Shown here: one piece after another, positions 53,532-64,000 of the stretch | How the letters are laid out: each line of letters begins with the position of its first letter | Position numbering within the stretch: position 1 is the stretch's first letter | NCBI RefSeq assembly: GCF_014905415.1 | Contig: NZ_BNEO01000001.1 | Location: 744,001 to 808,000, forward strand | From: Virgibacillus salexigens | Lineage (GTDB): Bacteria; Bacillota; Bacilli; Bacillales; Amphibacillaceae | Reading direction: 5' to 3' | Length of the DNA stretch: 64,000 bases | Program-made: the position numbers and the translations under genes | Notes under the pieces: generated by a model | What the model was told of the DNA's origin: nothing | What the model saw: only the letters and a program-made list of their open reading frames with translations | Databases searched by the model: none

Positions 53532-53571
53532 AAAGCTTTAGCTTTGTTTAAAAGATGCTAAGGCTTTTTTT
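53532..53571 (+). terminator. Terminator after the SDR gene
   Basis: AAAGCTTTAGC and GCTAAGGCTTT pair (one G-T) around a 14-base loop, followed by a T-run. Confidence 0.7.
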
Positions 53572-53821
53572 ATGTCTTCTAGACGTATTGGTTTATCTTC
53601 AGGATAAATCCCTTTCCATTTCATGAAAGAAACGCATCCTATTAGAATATTTATATTTAAGGGGAAATTGATCAAACAACTGAACTATTTTTCAAACTTT
53701 CCCAGCAAACTAGAACAGGATTAATTGATAGGGTCCTTGAAAGGAGTAATATGAAAATATATCATTATTGATATGATGACATGGTACTCCACTCGAGGGC
53801 TATTTCATTGTAATTCCTCAG

Positions 53822-54118
53822 TTAATTCACTATTAATACCTTTATTCCTCTTACAAAGTTCAAAATAAGATAATAGACCCCAATCACGGTGAAAATACAA
53901 ATGATGATCAACGATGACATTTGGTTCCCACCATTCAATACCAAAACCCCTATACCAATAAAGAAAGATAAATAAGGAACCAAGTGTATCCATAATGATT
54001 TTCCTGCATGGTGTCTAACAATTCCAGATGTTAAAACGTATATAATAATTGGAAATAAAAATGGCGCAAAGAAGATACTAAAATAACATAAAGATGATAA
54101 AAGTTTTTCTGCCTTCAT
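53822..54118 (-). CDS. DUF4870-like small membrane protein
   Basis: This protein of 98 residues from ATG 54116-54118 (AGAGGTG six bases upstream) has three hydrophobic segments (about 11-31, 43-60 and 65-90). EKLLSSLCYFSIFFAPFLFP followed by IVRHHAGKSLWIHLV fits DUF4870 (Tic20-like) proteins, small membrane proteins of unknown function. It lies 36 bp upstream of a YxeA-like lipoprotein gene on the same side, but is transcribed after it (the lipoprotein gene is the upstream one). Confidence 0.65.
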   Translation of the reverse strand: MKAEKLLSSLCYFSIFFAPFLFPIIIYVLTSGIVRHHAGKSLWIHLVPYLSFFIGIGVLVLNGGNQMSSLIIICIFTVIGVYYLILNFVRGIKVLIVN

Positions 54119-54153
54119 ATGAATCACCTCTCGATGAATTTAAACGTACTTTC

Positions 54154-54498
54154 TTAGGAATCGTTACCGACGCCCAACAACTGTTGAGGCTTTTTTGGAA
54201 TGTCATCACGTTCAACCTCTTCATATGTGATAACTTCACCTTTTTTGAAATAGACCCGTAAATAGGCTTCTCTTGTTAAACGATGATTACTCGTAAAGGT
54301 GAGTTTTTCATCGTTGCCCTCTTCATTAAAACCTTTCAGTTGATACTTGTATCTAGTATGTTCTTGCTCCGTATACTTCTCACCTTTATTTGAGATTTTC
54401 ACATAATATTCACTCGAACCAATTGTTTGAATCTCTGACCCACAGGCAGTCAGTAAAGTTAAGCTGATAGCTATGCATACGATACGGAATTGTTTCAA
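54154..54498 (-). CDS. YxeA-like lipoprotein (DUF1093)
   Basis: This 114-residue protein has a lipoprotein signal with LTAC (Cys19). The mature part, with YYVKISNKGEKY, YKYQLKGFNEEGNDEKLTF and LRVYFKKGEVITYEEVERDD, matches the YxeA/DUF1093 group of small secreted proteins of unknown function. It probably heads a two-gene unit with the DUF4870-like gene downstream. Confidence 0.75.
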   Translation of the reverse strand: MKQFRIVCIAISLTLLTACGSEIQTIGSSEYYVKISNKGEKYTEQEHTRYKYQLKGFNEEGNDEKLTFTSNHRLTREAYLRVYFKKGEVITYEEVERDDIPKKPQQLLGVGNDS

Positions 54499-55008
54499 TA
54501 CAAACCCACCTTTCCTAGATTATTAGAAAAGAAGCTAGTAGTGTATGATCAGCATCATCTATGCTAGATTCCCGTCTAATCTGACAATAACTTTATTATG
54601 ATGGGAAATCACATAGACGAAAATCGATTATTCTTTCAACCTTCATATAAAAAATTACAATTTTGTCATGTTCTATCATGACTGTAGATCAATCTGAGTA
54701 CCGAAACTATCGAAGGAAACACTTCCTAGGAGGATGAAATCTAGACATCAATAATGATATACTTTAAAAAATCGCTAGCTTGATAAAATGGTAGATTCAG
54801 ATGGGTTTTTTCGAACCAAGATACACTTTTAGAAAAATCATCCTAATGGTAGTTTATATAAAACATTCTTTATATAGGAAACGTTATGATTTTGGAATAG
54901 ATAACGATAATTGATTACTTGTTGCCTTCAGAAAGTTTGATCTATAAATTACGTATATGGATAACTGGGAATCAAACAGCATTCATCTATAATCGAAAGG
55001 AGTATTAT
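54499..55008. other. Intergenic region upstream of the KAS-like cluster
   Basis: About 510 bp without a supported gene. It holds an inverted repeat GTCATG-TTCTAT-CATGAC at 54665-54682. The 13-mer TGTTCTATCATGA within it (54669-54681) also occurs upstream of the SDR gene at 52685-52697. No clear promoter was recognised. Confidence 0.4.
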
Positions 55009-56231
55009 ATGAAACGCAGAGTAGTAGTAACTGGTATGGGGGTCGTCTCACCATTAGGTAATGATGTTAATACACTATGGAAACGTACAAAAAACGGAAA
55101 GTCTGGCATCAAGACATTAAAAGCAGCTGAGTTTCAAGATATTTCTACTAGAATTGCCGGGTATGTAGATGATTTAGCAATCGATCAATATATGGAGCCA
55201 AAAGAACAGAAAAAATATGATCGATTTACCCAGTTCGCCTATAGTGCAGCAATCCAAGCATTAGAGCAAGCGAATGTCGATTTTGAAACGTTAGATAAAG
55301 ATCGAGCAGGTGTCTATATTGGTTCTGGAACAGGCGGCTTACAAACCGTCTTAGATAATCATCAGACCATGTTAGAAAAAGGAAAAAGAAGAGTATCCCC
55401 TTTTCTTATCCCAGCAATGATCCATAATATGGCGAGCGGCTACATAGCTATTCAGACAGGTTTCCGCGGACCAAGTTATGCCGCTGTTTCCGCATATGCT
55501 ACAATCGGCGAAGCCTATACAAATATTGCTCACGGCTATTCCGATGTCATTTTAGCTGGTGGTACAGAGGCAACGATTACGCCACTCTATTTCGCTGGTT
55601 TTTCTAAGATGCGTGCCATGTCCACACAAAACGAGAGGCCAGAAAAAGCTTCCCGACCATTTGACCAGGACCGTGATGGTTTTGTCATGTCAGAAGGTGC
55701 AGGGGTACTATTCTTAGAGGAATACGAACATGCGAAACAACGCGATGCTGTGATACTCGGTGAAATCGTCGGTTACGGAAGCACGACAGATGCCTACCAT
55801 ATCACCGCTCCAGATTATCGAGGAGCAGCAAAAGCCATGCAATTGGCGATTGAACGCGCAGGTATTAACAAAGAAGATATTGCTTATATAAACGCCCACG
55901 GAACAAGTACGCCAACAGGTGACGTCTCAGAAACAAAGCAATCAAGCACATATTTGGCAAGCATGCCTATAAACAATTAAAAGTTAGTTCAACCAAGTCC
56001 ATGCTCGGTCATTTATTTGGTGCCGCTGGCGCAGTCGAAGCCATTCTTACCATCAAAAGTATGCAGGAAAACATCTTTTTGCCTACCACCAACTTGGAAA
56101 ATCCAGACCCTAAACTTGACTTAGACTATGTCGCTAATCAAGCTACGGCAGGGGCTATTCCTTATGCCTTATCAAATGGCTTTGGATTCGGTGGTCATAA
56201 CGCCGTGCTCGCATTTAAAAAAGTCTACTAG
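55009..56231 (+). pseudogene. Beta-ketoacyl-ACP synthase II-like protein, frameshifted and without the catalytic Cys
   Basis: ATG at 55009 follows CGAAAGGAG. The frame encodes RRVVVTGMGVVSPLGNDVNT and a KAS II-like protein up to about residue 310, where loss of one A in an A-run near 55936 puts the rest out of frame. The correct reading resumes as [30 protein letters not shown] and ends at 56231. Repaired, it would be about 407 residues, close to FabF (about 413). At the catalytic position the sequence is VSAYATIGEA: Tyr163 instead of Cys, and four residues of the nucleophile loop are absent. The two catalytic His ([10 protein letters not shown] and [10 protein letters not shown]) remain. Even repaired it could not act as a standard condensing enzyme. 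Confidence 0.85.
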
Positions 56232-56261
56232 GGAAGAAACCATCGAAAGGAGAAGATCAAC

Positions 56262-57998
56262 ATGTACCAGAGCAAACCTGAACTTCCATTTCCAACCGCT
56301 GCAGAAAGAAGAAAAGAACTAGAATCCAGCTATCCAGCGTGGCCAAGAAATACGATTTCCCGTCACTTTTCCAAGGCGGTTGATCAATATGGGACATTAC
56401 CGTATCTATACATTCATGGGGAAACCTACACCTATCAAACCATTTGGGATCAAGCGCTTATATATGCAAAAGCATTGGTCCAATTAGGAGTAAAGCGAAG
56501 AGATCACATCGCTACAGTAATGGATAATGATGCAACCTATCCATCATTGTTAATTGCTGCTTCCATGCTTGGAGCAGTATTTATCCCAATTAATGCAATG
56601 CTTTCCAAAAATGAATTGGGGTATATTCTATCGCAGTCAGACAGTCAATTTCTCTTTATCCATGAGTCTGTAAAAGAAAAACAGCATGGGAAAGCAGTGT
56701 CTGAATTACTGCAATCGGATGAATTCCAGCAAAATAGGCAGCTTGAACAAGTTATCTTAATCCCAACAGAAAACAAAATAAAAATGGATTCCCATTTTAT
56801 TTCTTGGGAGAGATTTGTACAAGGTGCTGAAAACATTCCATATGAACGAGTGATGAACGTATGGGATGCTTCGGATTATCCAGATGAAGTAGCAATTATC
56901 ATGTATACATCTGGGTCAACGGGGAGACCAAAGGGTGTTATGCTTACCCATGATATGCTACTTCGATGTGCTTATGGAACTTGTATTAGTCGAGCAATAG
57001 AAAAAGAGCGGATTACCTTTGCCCCCTTACCTTTTTACCATTGCTTTGCTATTATCGAAGCAATGTTAGCGATGTCCTTTGTTGGGGGATCTTTCGTTTC
57101 TGCCTTGGGTGCTTCTCCACTCCGTTCATTAGAATTGATGGAGAAATACCAGGTAAATGACTATCTATGTGTTCCTTCTACACTTGTACCGTTATTAAAT
57201 CATCCCAAAGTTCATGAATTTGATTTATCACACTTATTTGCCATGTGGTGTGGTGCAGCTCCAGCCCCTATCCCGGTATGGCAGCGCGCTGTGGACACCC
57301 TTGGACTCACTGAAATCATTACAGGATATGGCCAGACAGAAGTAGCATCCTCTGGAGTAACAACAGAAATTGGTGATCCATTAGAACGCATTTCTACAAG
57401 GGTAGGCAGACCGAAGTTAGCAGGTATTAGCGGCATGCCAGAATTCAATTACCATGCTGTAGAATACAAAACCATTGATCCAGAAACAGGTACAGCTTTA
57501 AACAAAGGTTCAGTTGGTGAACTTGCTGTGAGAGGAGTAACTGTAACACATGGTTATTATAAGAAACCAGAAGAAACTGCAAAGACGATTGATAAGGACG
57601 GCTGGCTACGTACAGGGGATGTCGGGAGAATTGATGAACTTGGTTACATTCAATTACTTGGACGAAGTAAAGAAATGTATAAAGTTTCAGGGGAATTAGT
57701 ATCACCAAGAGAAGTAGAAACCGTTATTTCAGAACATCCGGTGGTGGCACAAGTAAGTGTGATTGGTGTACCCGATAAACTTACCACTGAAATTGGCGGT
57801 GCCTTTATTGAGTTAAATGATGGAGAATCTATGACCAGAAAAGAGGTCATTCACTGGTGTTCGGAGAAATTAGCTCGATTTAAAATCCCTCGACATGTAT
57901 GGTTTATAACCACGGATGATTGGCCATTAACCAGTACCGGCAAGGTTCAAAAATTCAAACTGCAGGATATTGCGAAAGAAAAGTTGCAGCAATTGTAA
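56262..57998 (+). CDS. Acyl-CoA synthetase / AMP-dependent ligase
   Basis: This 578-residue adenylate-forming enzyme has the AMP-binding core IIMYTSGSTGRPKGVMLTHD (about residue 213), the GYGQTEVASSG motif (about 355), the GWLRTGDVGRID hinge motif (about 447) and the C-terminal Lys in TSTGKVQKFKLQ. It activates a carboxylic or fatty acid, probably with CoA. The N-terminal part is typical of medium- to long-chain ligases. ATG follows CGAAAGGAGAAG. It lies 30 bp after the KAS-like gene and 33 bp before a thioesterase gene. Confidence 0.9.
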   Translation: MYQSKPELPFPTAAERRKELESSYPAWPRNTISRHFSKAVDQYGTLPYLYIHGETYTYQTIWDQALIYAKALVQLGVKRRDHIATVMDNDATYPSLLIAASMLGAVFIPINAMLSKNELGYILSQSDSQFLFIHESVKEKQHGKAVSELLQSDEFQQNRQLEQVILIPTENKIKMDSHFISWERFVQGAENIPYERVMNVWDASDYPDEVAIIMYTSGSTGRPKGVMLTHDMLLRCAYGTCISRAIEKERITFAPLPFYHCFAIIEAMLAMSFVGGSFVSALGASPLRSLELMEKYQVNDYLCVPSTLVPLLNHPKVHEFDLSHLFAMWCGAAPAPIPVWQRAVDTLGLTEIITGYGQTEVASSGVTTEIGDPLERISTRVGRPKLAGISGMPEFNYHAVEYKTIDPETGTALNKGSVGELAVRGVTVTHGYYKKPEETAKTIDKDGWLRTGDVGRIDELGYIQLLGRSKEMYKVSGELVSPREVETVISEHPVVAQVSVIGVPDKLTTEIGGAFIELNDGESMTRKEVIHWCSEKLARFKIPRHVWFITTDDWPLTSTGKVQKFKLQDIAKEKLQQL

Positions 57999-58031
57999 TA
58001 TAATAGCAAGTAGGAAAAAGGAGTAGAAGTT

Positions 58032-58511
58032 ATGACGACACAATGGCATCAGCATAGCATGCGTGTACAATACAAAGATACGGATCAGATGGGAGTCGTA
58101 CATCATGGTAATTATATTACTTGGTTTGAAGTTGGCAGAACCGAGTGGATGCGCTATTTTGACATCTCCTATCATGATATGGAGGCAATTGGGCTGCTGC
58201 TCCCTGTCGTTGATGTACAAGCATCTTATAAACAATCTGCTCATTTTGATGAGCCCGTGGTTATTTTCAGCAAATTAGCCAATTTCTCACCGATCCGTAT
58301 GGAATTTGACTATGAAGCTAGAAAAATAACGGAAGTAGAATTTACTTCCATGCAAAACAATAAAGTAAGTATGGTAAACGAACCTTATGGCAAATTATTA
58401 ACCAAAGGCTCCACTACACATATGTGGGTGAATAAGAATTGGAAACCTGCCAAGCTTACTAAAACCCACCCCACTTTATATCAAAAGATTGAACAAATGA
58501 TGTATTCATAG
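58032..58511 (+). CDS. Acyl-CoA thioesterase (YbgC/4HBT family)
   Basis: This 159-residue hot-dog-fold protein has the family motif VQYKDTDQMGVVHHGNYITW (about residues 10-29) with the catalytic Asp in DQMG, and WFEVGRTEWMR after it. It hydrolyses acyl-CoA or acyl-ACP thioesters. ATG follows AAAAGGAGTAG. As the last gene of the KAS-ligase-thioesterase set it could release or remove acyl groups. A strong terminator follows. Confidence 0.88.
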   Translation: MTTQWHQHSMRVQYKDTDQMGVVHHGNYITWFEVGRTEWMRYFDISYHDMEAIGLLLPVVDVQASYKQSAHFDEPVVIFSKLANFSPIRMEFDYEARKITEVEFTSMQNNKVSMVNEPYGKLLTKGSTTHMWVNKNWKPAKLTKTHPTLYQKIEQMMYS

Positions 58512-58522
58512 ATTTAGAAAAA

Positions 58523-58557
58523 GCGACGAGGTATGTAACTCGTCGCCTTCTTTCTTT
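58523..58557 (+). terminator. Terminator of the KAS-like cluster
   Basis: GCGACGAG and CTCGTCGC pair perfectly around an eight-base loop, followed by CTTCTTTCTTT. Confidence 0.8.
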
Positions 58558-58586
58558 AAACACTATTGTTATCCTGTTATAAGGTC

Positions 58587-58712
58587 TTAATTTCTTAACA
58601 ACTGCTTGAACCAATCATCATCTTCGGATAACTCAGCTACTGTATATGTATCTTTTCTTATTTCTTTTCGATTTTTTATAATATATTTCAAACTCTGTTT
58701 CTTTGTCCACAC
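58587..58712 (-). CDS. Possible small ORF (41 aa)
   Basis: A minus-strand frame from GTG 58710-58712, four bases after AAAAGG, runs 41 codons and ends at TAA. It reads SLKYIIKNRKEIRKDTYTVA then ELSEDDDWFKQLLRN. Composition is protein-like, but no family is recognised and the start is weak. It may be a real small protein or a remnant. Confidence 0.3.
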   Translation of the reverse strand: MWTKKQSLKYIIKNRKEIRKDTYTVAELSEDDDWFKQLLRN

Positions 58713-58734
58713 TTTACCTTTTATAAATGAATAG

Positions 58735-60987
<2,253 letters not shown>

Positions 60988-61010
60988 CCATGCCATGCTA
61001 ATAGCTTAGT

Positions 61011-61046
61011 AAAAGAAATCCCGGCCAATAAGCCGGGATTTCTTTT
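61011..61046. terminator. Bidirectional terminator between the collagen-like gene and mtlD
   Basis: AAAAGAAATCCCGGC pairs perfectly with GCCGGGATTTCTTTT around a six-base loop. T-runs on both sides fit termination of both convergent genes. Confidence 0.85.
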
Positions 61047-62187
61047 ACTTATTGATTTCCTTTATTACTGCATCCACTAACGGATGTTCTGCCGATAGTT
61101 CTGCAACTATTTGCAATGCATTAGCATATCCTTCTTTATTCACTAAAGCTTGTAACTTCACTGCTTCTTTGTCTTGATTATTAACATAGGTGAGAGCAGC
61201 TGCAATGGTTTTTACAAGATAGCTTGGAATTTTTCCAGTTTTTTTCATATAAAGTATAGCTGGTCGTATCAATCGATCCCTAGCTCCAAGCTTTCGGATC
61301 GGACCTCTACCTACTCTAGTCACTTCATCAGAAATATGTGGATTCTTAAATCGTTCGATAATCTTCGAACGATAGGCAGCATGCTCGTGACGGTTAAATC
61401 CATAAAATTGAATCAACGCTTCACCGGATTCTTGTAAAGCACCGTCAATGATGGCTTGAATTTCTTCATCCTGCATCGCTTCATAAATCGTAGGATACCC
61501 TTTTTGATGCCCAATATAAGCTGGAACAGCATGTCCTGTATTTACGGTAAATAATTTTCGTTCAATATATGGCTTCAAATCCTCTACATAGGTAACACCA
61601 TCAATTACTGGCGTTTTTCCTTTTAATGCAGGTTTTTCAACAACCCATTCATAATACGGCTCAACAGCGACTTGTAATCGATCATCATTCACTTGATTTG
61701 GGACAATCCGATCGACAGCTGCATCTGGAAAACCTACATATTGTTCAATTGTATGCTTTATTTCTTCCGTTACATGTGAAAGAACTTCTTCTTTTAATAA
61801 CGTGCTTCCACCAAGCATATTCTCACAAGCAATAATATTTAATGGTTGAGCATTTTTTGCAACTCTTGCTTCTAATCCAGTAGCTATCAACTTGGCAATT
61901 ACCTTTAATATGGTTGGTCCAACAGCTGTTGTGACGATATCTGCCTTTTCAATGGCAGCAACAACATCTACAGGGTTGGTTACACTGTTAATCCCCGATA
62001 CTTGCTTCACCACTTGCTTTTTCTTGGTTGCTCCAGCAAGAATGACTTCATATTGATTTTCCTTATTTAATCGGTCGATAACTTCCTGGTTCACGTCCAC
62101 GAAGATGGTTCGATACTTTGCTTCATAGAGCAATGCTCCGATAAATCCTCGACCAATGTTTCCTGCTCCAAAATGGACGGCTAACAT
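61045..62187 (-). CDS. mtlD: Mannitol-1-phosphate 5-dehydrogenase
   Basis: This 380-residue enzyme oxidises mannitol 1-phosphate to fructose 6-phosphate with NAD. The N-terminus MLAVHFGAGNIGRGFIGALL is the family's cofactor motif. IACENMLGGSTLL and FTVNTGHAVPAYIGHQKGYP (with the catalytic Lys region) are also characteristic. Length is normal for Bacillus MtlD (about 373-385). ATG follows AGGTG and lies directly after the IIA gene stop (one base apart), so they are co-translated. Confidence 0.96.
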   Translation of the reverse strand: MLAVHFGAGNIGRGFIGALLYEAKYRTIFVDVNQEVIDRLNKENQYEVILAGATKKKQVVKQVSGINSVTNPVDVVAAIEKADIVTTAVGPTILKVIAKLIATGLEARVAKNAQPLNIIACENMLGGSTLLKEEVLSHVTEEIKHTIEQYVGFPDAAVDRIVPNQVNDDRLQVAVEPYYEWVVEKPALKGKTPVIDGVTYVEDLKPYIERKLFTVNTGHAVPAYIGHQKGYPTIYEAMQDEEIQAIIDGALQESGEALIQFYGFNRHEHAAYRSKIIERFKNPHISDEVTRVGRGPIRKLGARDRLIRPAILYMKKTGKIPSYLVKTIAAALTYVNNQDKEAVKLQALVNKEGYANALQIVAELSAEHPLVDAVIKEINK

Positions 62188-62625
62188 TTAATTCACCTCA
62201 TTAAATAGGCTGATAATCTCATCCTTCGAGGTTGCTTCTAAGATATTATCAATATTCACTTCTTCAGAAAGGATGATAGCTATTTTTGAAAGAATTTCTA
62301 AGTGTTCGTCTCCTTTTCCGGCAATGCCAATTAATACTTTAACGATATTACCGCCGCCGAAGTCCACACCATCTGGTACCGTAACAACAGAAATACCTGT
62401 CTCTTTAATTTCTTTCTTGCCTTCTTCTGTACCATGGGGAATAGCAACATAATTGCCCATAAAAGTGGAGGTAACCGCTTCTCTTTCCAGCATTTTATCT
62501 ATATAACCAGCATTAACGTAACCTTGATCGACCAAAATTTGCCCCGTATGACGGATGGCTGCTTCCTTACTTGTAAGTTGCGCATGTAAATCAATTGTTG
62601 CTGGGCTTAATATTTGTTTTGTCAT
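62188..62625 (-). CDS. mtlF: PTS mannitol-specific IIA component
   Basis: This IIA protein has about 145 residues from ATG 62623-62625, ten bases after GGGAG. The phosphorylatable His is in NYVAIPHGTEEGKKEI (about residue 64), the context typical of mannitol IIA. It transfers phosphate from HPr to the mannitol IIB/IIC, whose gene is not in the window. It lies between mtlR and mtlD. Confidence 0.92.
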   Translation of the reverse strand: MTKQILSPATIDLHAQLTSKEAAIRHTGQILVDQGYVNAGYIDKMLEREAVTSTFMGNYVAIPHGTEEGKKEIKETGISVVTVPDGVDFGGGNIVKVLIGIAGKGDEHLEILSKIAIILSEEVNIDNILEATSKDEIISLFNEVN

Positions 62626-62644
62626 AACGTGATGCACTCCCTTT

Positions 62645-64000
62645 TTAATGTATATTTTTATCCTGTAAGAACTGCTGAAACTGCTCCGATAAGAAGTTCT
62701 TCAGCTCTATTTCTTTGCCTAATTCAAAGCGATCGATACTTTCTTGTCCTTGAATAATAATTAAACTACTCAAAAAGCTTAATACTTCTAAGACTTCCTT
62801 ATGGGTTACCTGTGGCGCTGCCATTAACAGAAGACGCGTGATTTGCATATCTTCGCCATCCATTCCTTGTACGGTCACTGGATGAGCAAGCTCATAGATA
62901 AAGAAAACGGCGTCACTCACATCATTTGAACGGGTATGATACAGGGCTAAAGCTGTATTCGGAATACCTAGACCACTTTGTTTTGCCCGCTCTATTAATT
63001 TCTGGTAAACTGTTTGCTTATCGGTGACATAACCTTGCTTTTCTAAATCCGTACATATCGCATCTAGCACTTGTTCAAGGGTTAAGTTATCATCCACCTG
63101 TTCGATATGGAAGGATTGCAACAGTTGTAAAACTGTTGTTGTGTAAATTTGTCTTGACTCTAATTTTGTAATAAAATCTATTCCCGTTTGCTGTGATGGC
63201 TGACGAGCTCTGGAAGGTGTGTAAGTCACTTTTTTCTGCCTTATTTTCTTCTTCACTCGATCTGCTTCAGCTTGCGATAACATTGGGGAAGCAAGCACAT
63301 AATCTACATCATACCCTTTTAACGGTACGGTCGATACGATCACGTCATACGCAGCTAAATCCGTATTTGATAAGTCAAAAATCGATTTATTATCCACTTC
63401 TTTTATTTCTGGAATACGCTGCATTAAGGTTGTGGCTAATAACTTTGCGGTCCCAATTCCGCTTGAACAGATAACCAATGCCCGTACCTCTAATTTCATT
63501 TCTCCATATAGTAACACCGATGCAAAATGAAGCACGAGATAGCCAATTTCATCATCTGGAAAATGGATCTGGGGAAATATTTTCTCCACGCCTTCACGTA
63601 GTAACTCGATTAAAGCTTTATACTTGCTTGCAATCTCATCATAGATTGGGTTTTTTATCGTCATCCCTTGCTTTAATCGATAAATCGCAGGTCGCATATG
63701 AGTAACAAGATCATTCAATAATGACATATTATTTGTTAAGTCTACTTGTAATTGATGACCAATATATGCAATCAATTGTTTTGCTCGATAAACGATGTCT
63801 AAATTGGAATCCTCAAGTACATAAGCTTGGTCAGCGCGTAATTTTGCACCGAGTAAATGCATGGTAATATAGTCAATTTCCTCATGAGGAATCTCAATAG
63901 TTAAGGCTCCTTGTAAATTTCGAAGCATCGCAGCAGCAACTTCATATTCCTTCGTTTCTTCGAATTCCTTCCTTGGATAAGCCTGGTCAAACATAATTAT
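62645..64000 (-). CDS. mtlR: Mannitol operon activator MtlR, partial (5' end beyond the window)
   Basis: About 450 C-terminal residues of a PRD regulator are visible; the full family protein is near 690. The visible part covers most of a PTS-regulation domain with ITMHLLGAKLRADQ near the left and further sequence with LVLHFASVLL, then an EIIB-like domain with Cys in ALVICSSGIGTAKLLATT, and a C-terminal EIIA-like domain with SGLGIPNTALALYHTRSND containing the phosphorylatable His. It would activate the mannitol operon when phosphorylation allows. The gene lies 19 bp upstream of mtlF. Confidence 0.92.
   Translation of the reverse strand: MIMFDQAYPRKEFEETKEYEVAAAMLRNLQGALTIEIPHEEIDYITMHLLGAKLRADQAYVLEDSNLDIVYRAKQLIAYIGHQLQVDLTNNMSLLNDLVTHMRPAIYRLKQGMTIKNPIYDEIASKYKALIELLREGVEKIFPQIHFPDDEIGYLVLHFASVLLYGEMKLEVRALVICSSGIGTAKLLATTLMQRIPEIKEVDNKSIFDLSNTDLAAYDVIVSTVPLKGYDVDYVLASPMLSQAEADRVKKKIRQKKVTYTPSRARQPSQQTGIDFITKLESRQIYTTTVLQLLQSFHIEQVDDNLTLEQVLDAICTDLEKQGYVTDKQTVYQKLIERAKQSGLGIPNTALALYHTRSNDVSDAVFFIYELAHPVTVQGMDGEDMQITRLLLMAAPQVTHKEVLEVLSFLSSLIIIQGQESIDRFELGKEIELKNFLSEQFQQFLQDKNIH

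Noticed and set aside
53538-53624. Short minus-strand frame reading IYPEDKPIRLEDIKKALASF
   Set aside because: It reads like protein, but it has no ribosome binding site, is only 28 codons long and its end overlaps the SDR gene's terminator hairpin.

Overview
The window looks like chromosome of a low-GC, endospore-forming member of the Bacillaceae, perhaps Oceanobacillus, Virgibacillus or a relative. The reasons are AAGGAGG-type ribosome binding sites, frequent GTG/TTG starts, Bacillus-style PTS regulators, a guanine-class riboswitch, an LXG/type VII secretion locus, a CpsB/CpsD-type tyrosine phosphatase and kinase with an exopolysaccharide operon, and a BclA-like collagen-repeat protein. The genus is inference. 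I saw no rRNA, tRNA, CRISPR array or intact insertion sequence.

Layout. 1-3.3 kb: the start of a SorC-type regulator and a three-gene TRAP transporter. 3.3-5.3 kb: decayed coding remnants. 5.4-8.8 kb: a compact LXG toxin operon (two small coiled-coil partners, the LXG effector, a DUF443-like membrane immunity candidate and a DUF4176-like protein). 8.9-10.8 kb: a broken gene and an orphan toxin tip with an immunity-like membrane protein. 10.8-14.3 kb: adenine deaminase and a purine permease behind a guanine-class riboswitch. 14.5-25.8 kb: amidohydrolases, peptidases and transporters (an abgB-abgT-abgA-like set, an M20 dipeptidase, a threonine-synthase-like enzyme, an M20 carbamoylase-like hydrolase, a sodium-solute symporter and a prolyl aminopeptidase). 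25.8-32.7 kb: an ascorbate-type PTS operon with its own PRD regulator and three downstream enzymes (phosphotriesterase-like, creatininase-like, SIS-domain). 32.9-50.7 kb: a large exopolysaccharide locus, all on the minus strand. 51-52.1 kb: a LysM/NlpC-P60 cell-wall hydrolase. 52.2-54.5 kb: two decayed genes, an SDR dehydrogenase and two small envelope proteins. 55-58.5 kb: a small lipid-type cluster (frameshifted KAS-like protein, acyl-CoA ligase, thioesterase). 58.7-61 kb: the collagen-like protein. 61-64 kb: mtlD, mtlF and part of mtlR.

How the genes work together. The EPS locus carries every step expected of a Wzx/Wzy pathway: regulators, chain-length/kinase/phosphatase control, sugar-nucleotide enzymes, an initiating phosphosugar transferase, three glycosyltransferases, flippase and polymerase. 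The PTS operon probably imports and phosphorylates an unidentified sugar acid or lactone, which the three accessory enzymes then process. The 14-26 kb region is devoted to import and hydrolysis of acylated amino acids and small peptides. The LXG region shows the toxin-immunity turnover typical of polymorphic toxin loci, with intact, truncated and decayed cassettes together.

The most notable leads are the LXG/DUF443-like module with a separate orphan tip, a KAS-like protein with Tyr at the catalytic Cys position beside an acyl ligase and a thioesterase, the PTS-phosphotriesterase-creatininase-SIS operon of unknown substrate, and an unassigned Rossmann protein inside the EPS locus. All identifications come from reading the sequence; no database search was run.
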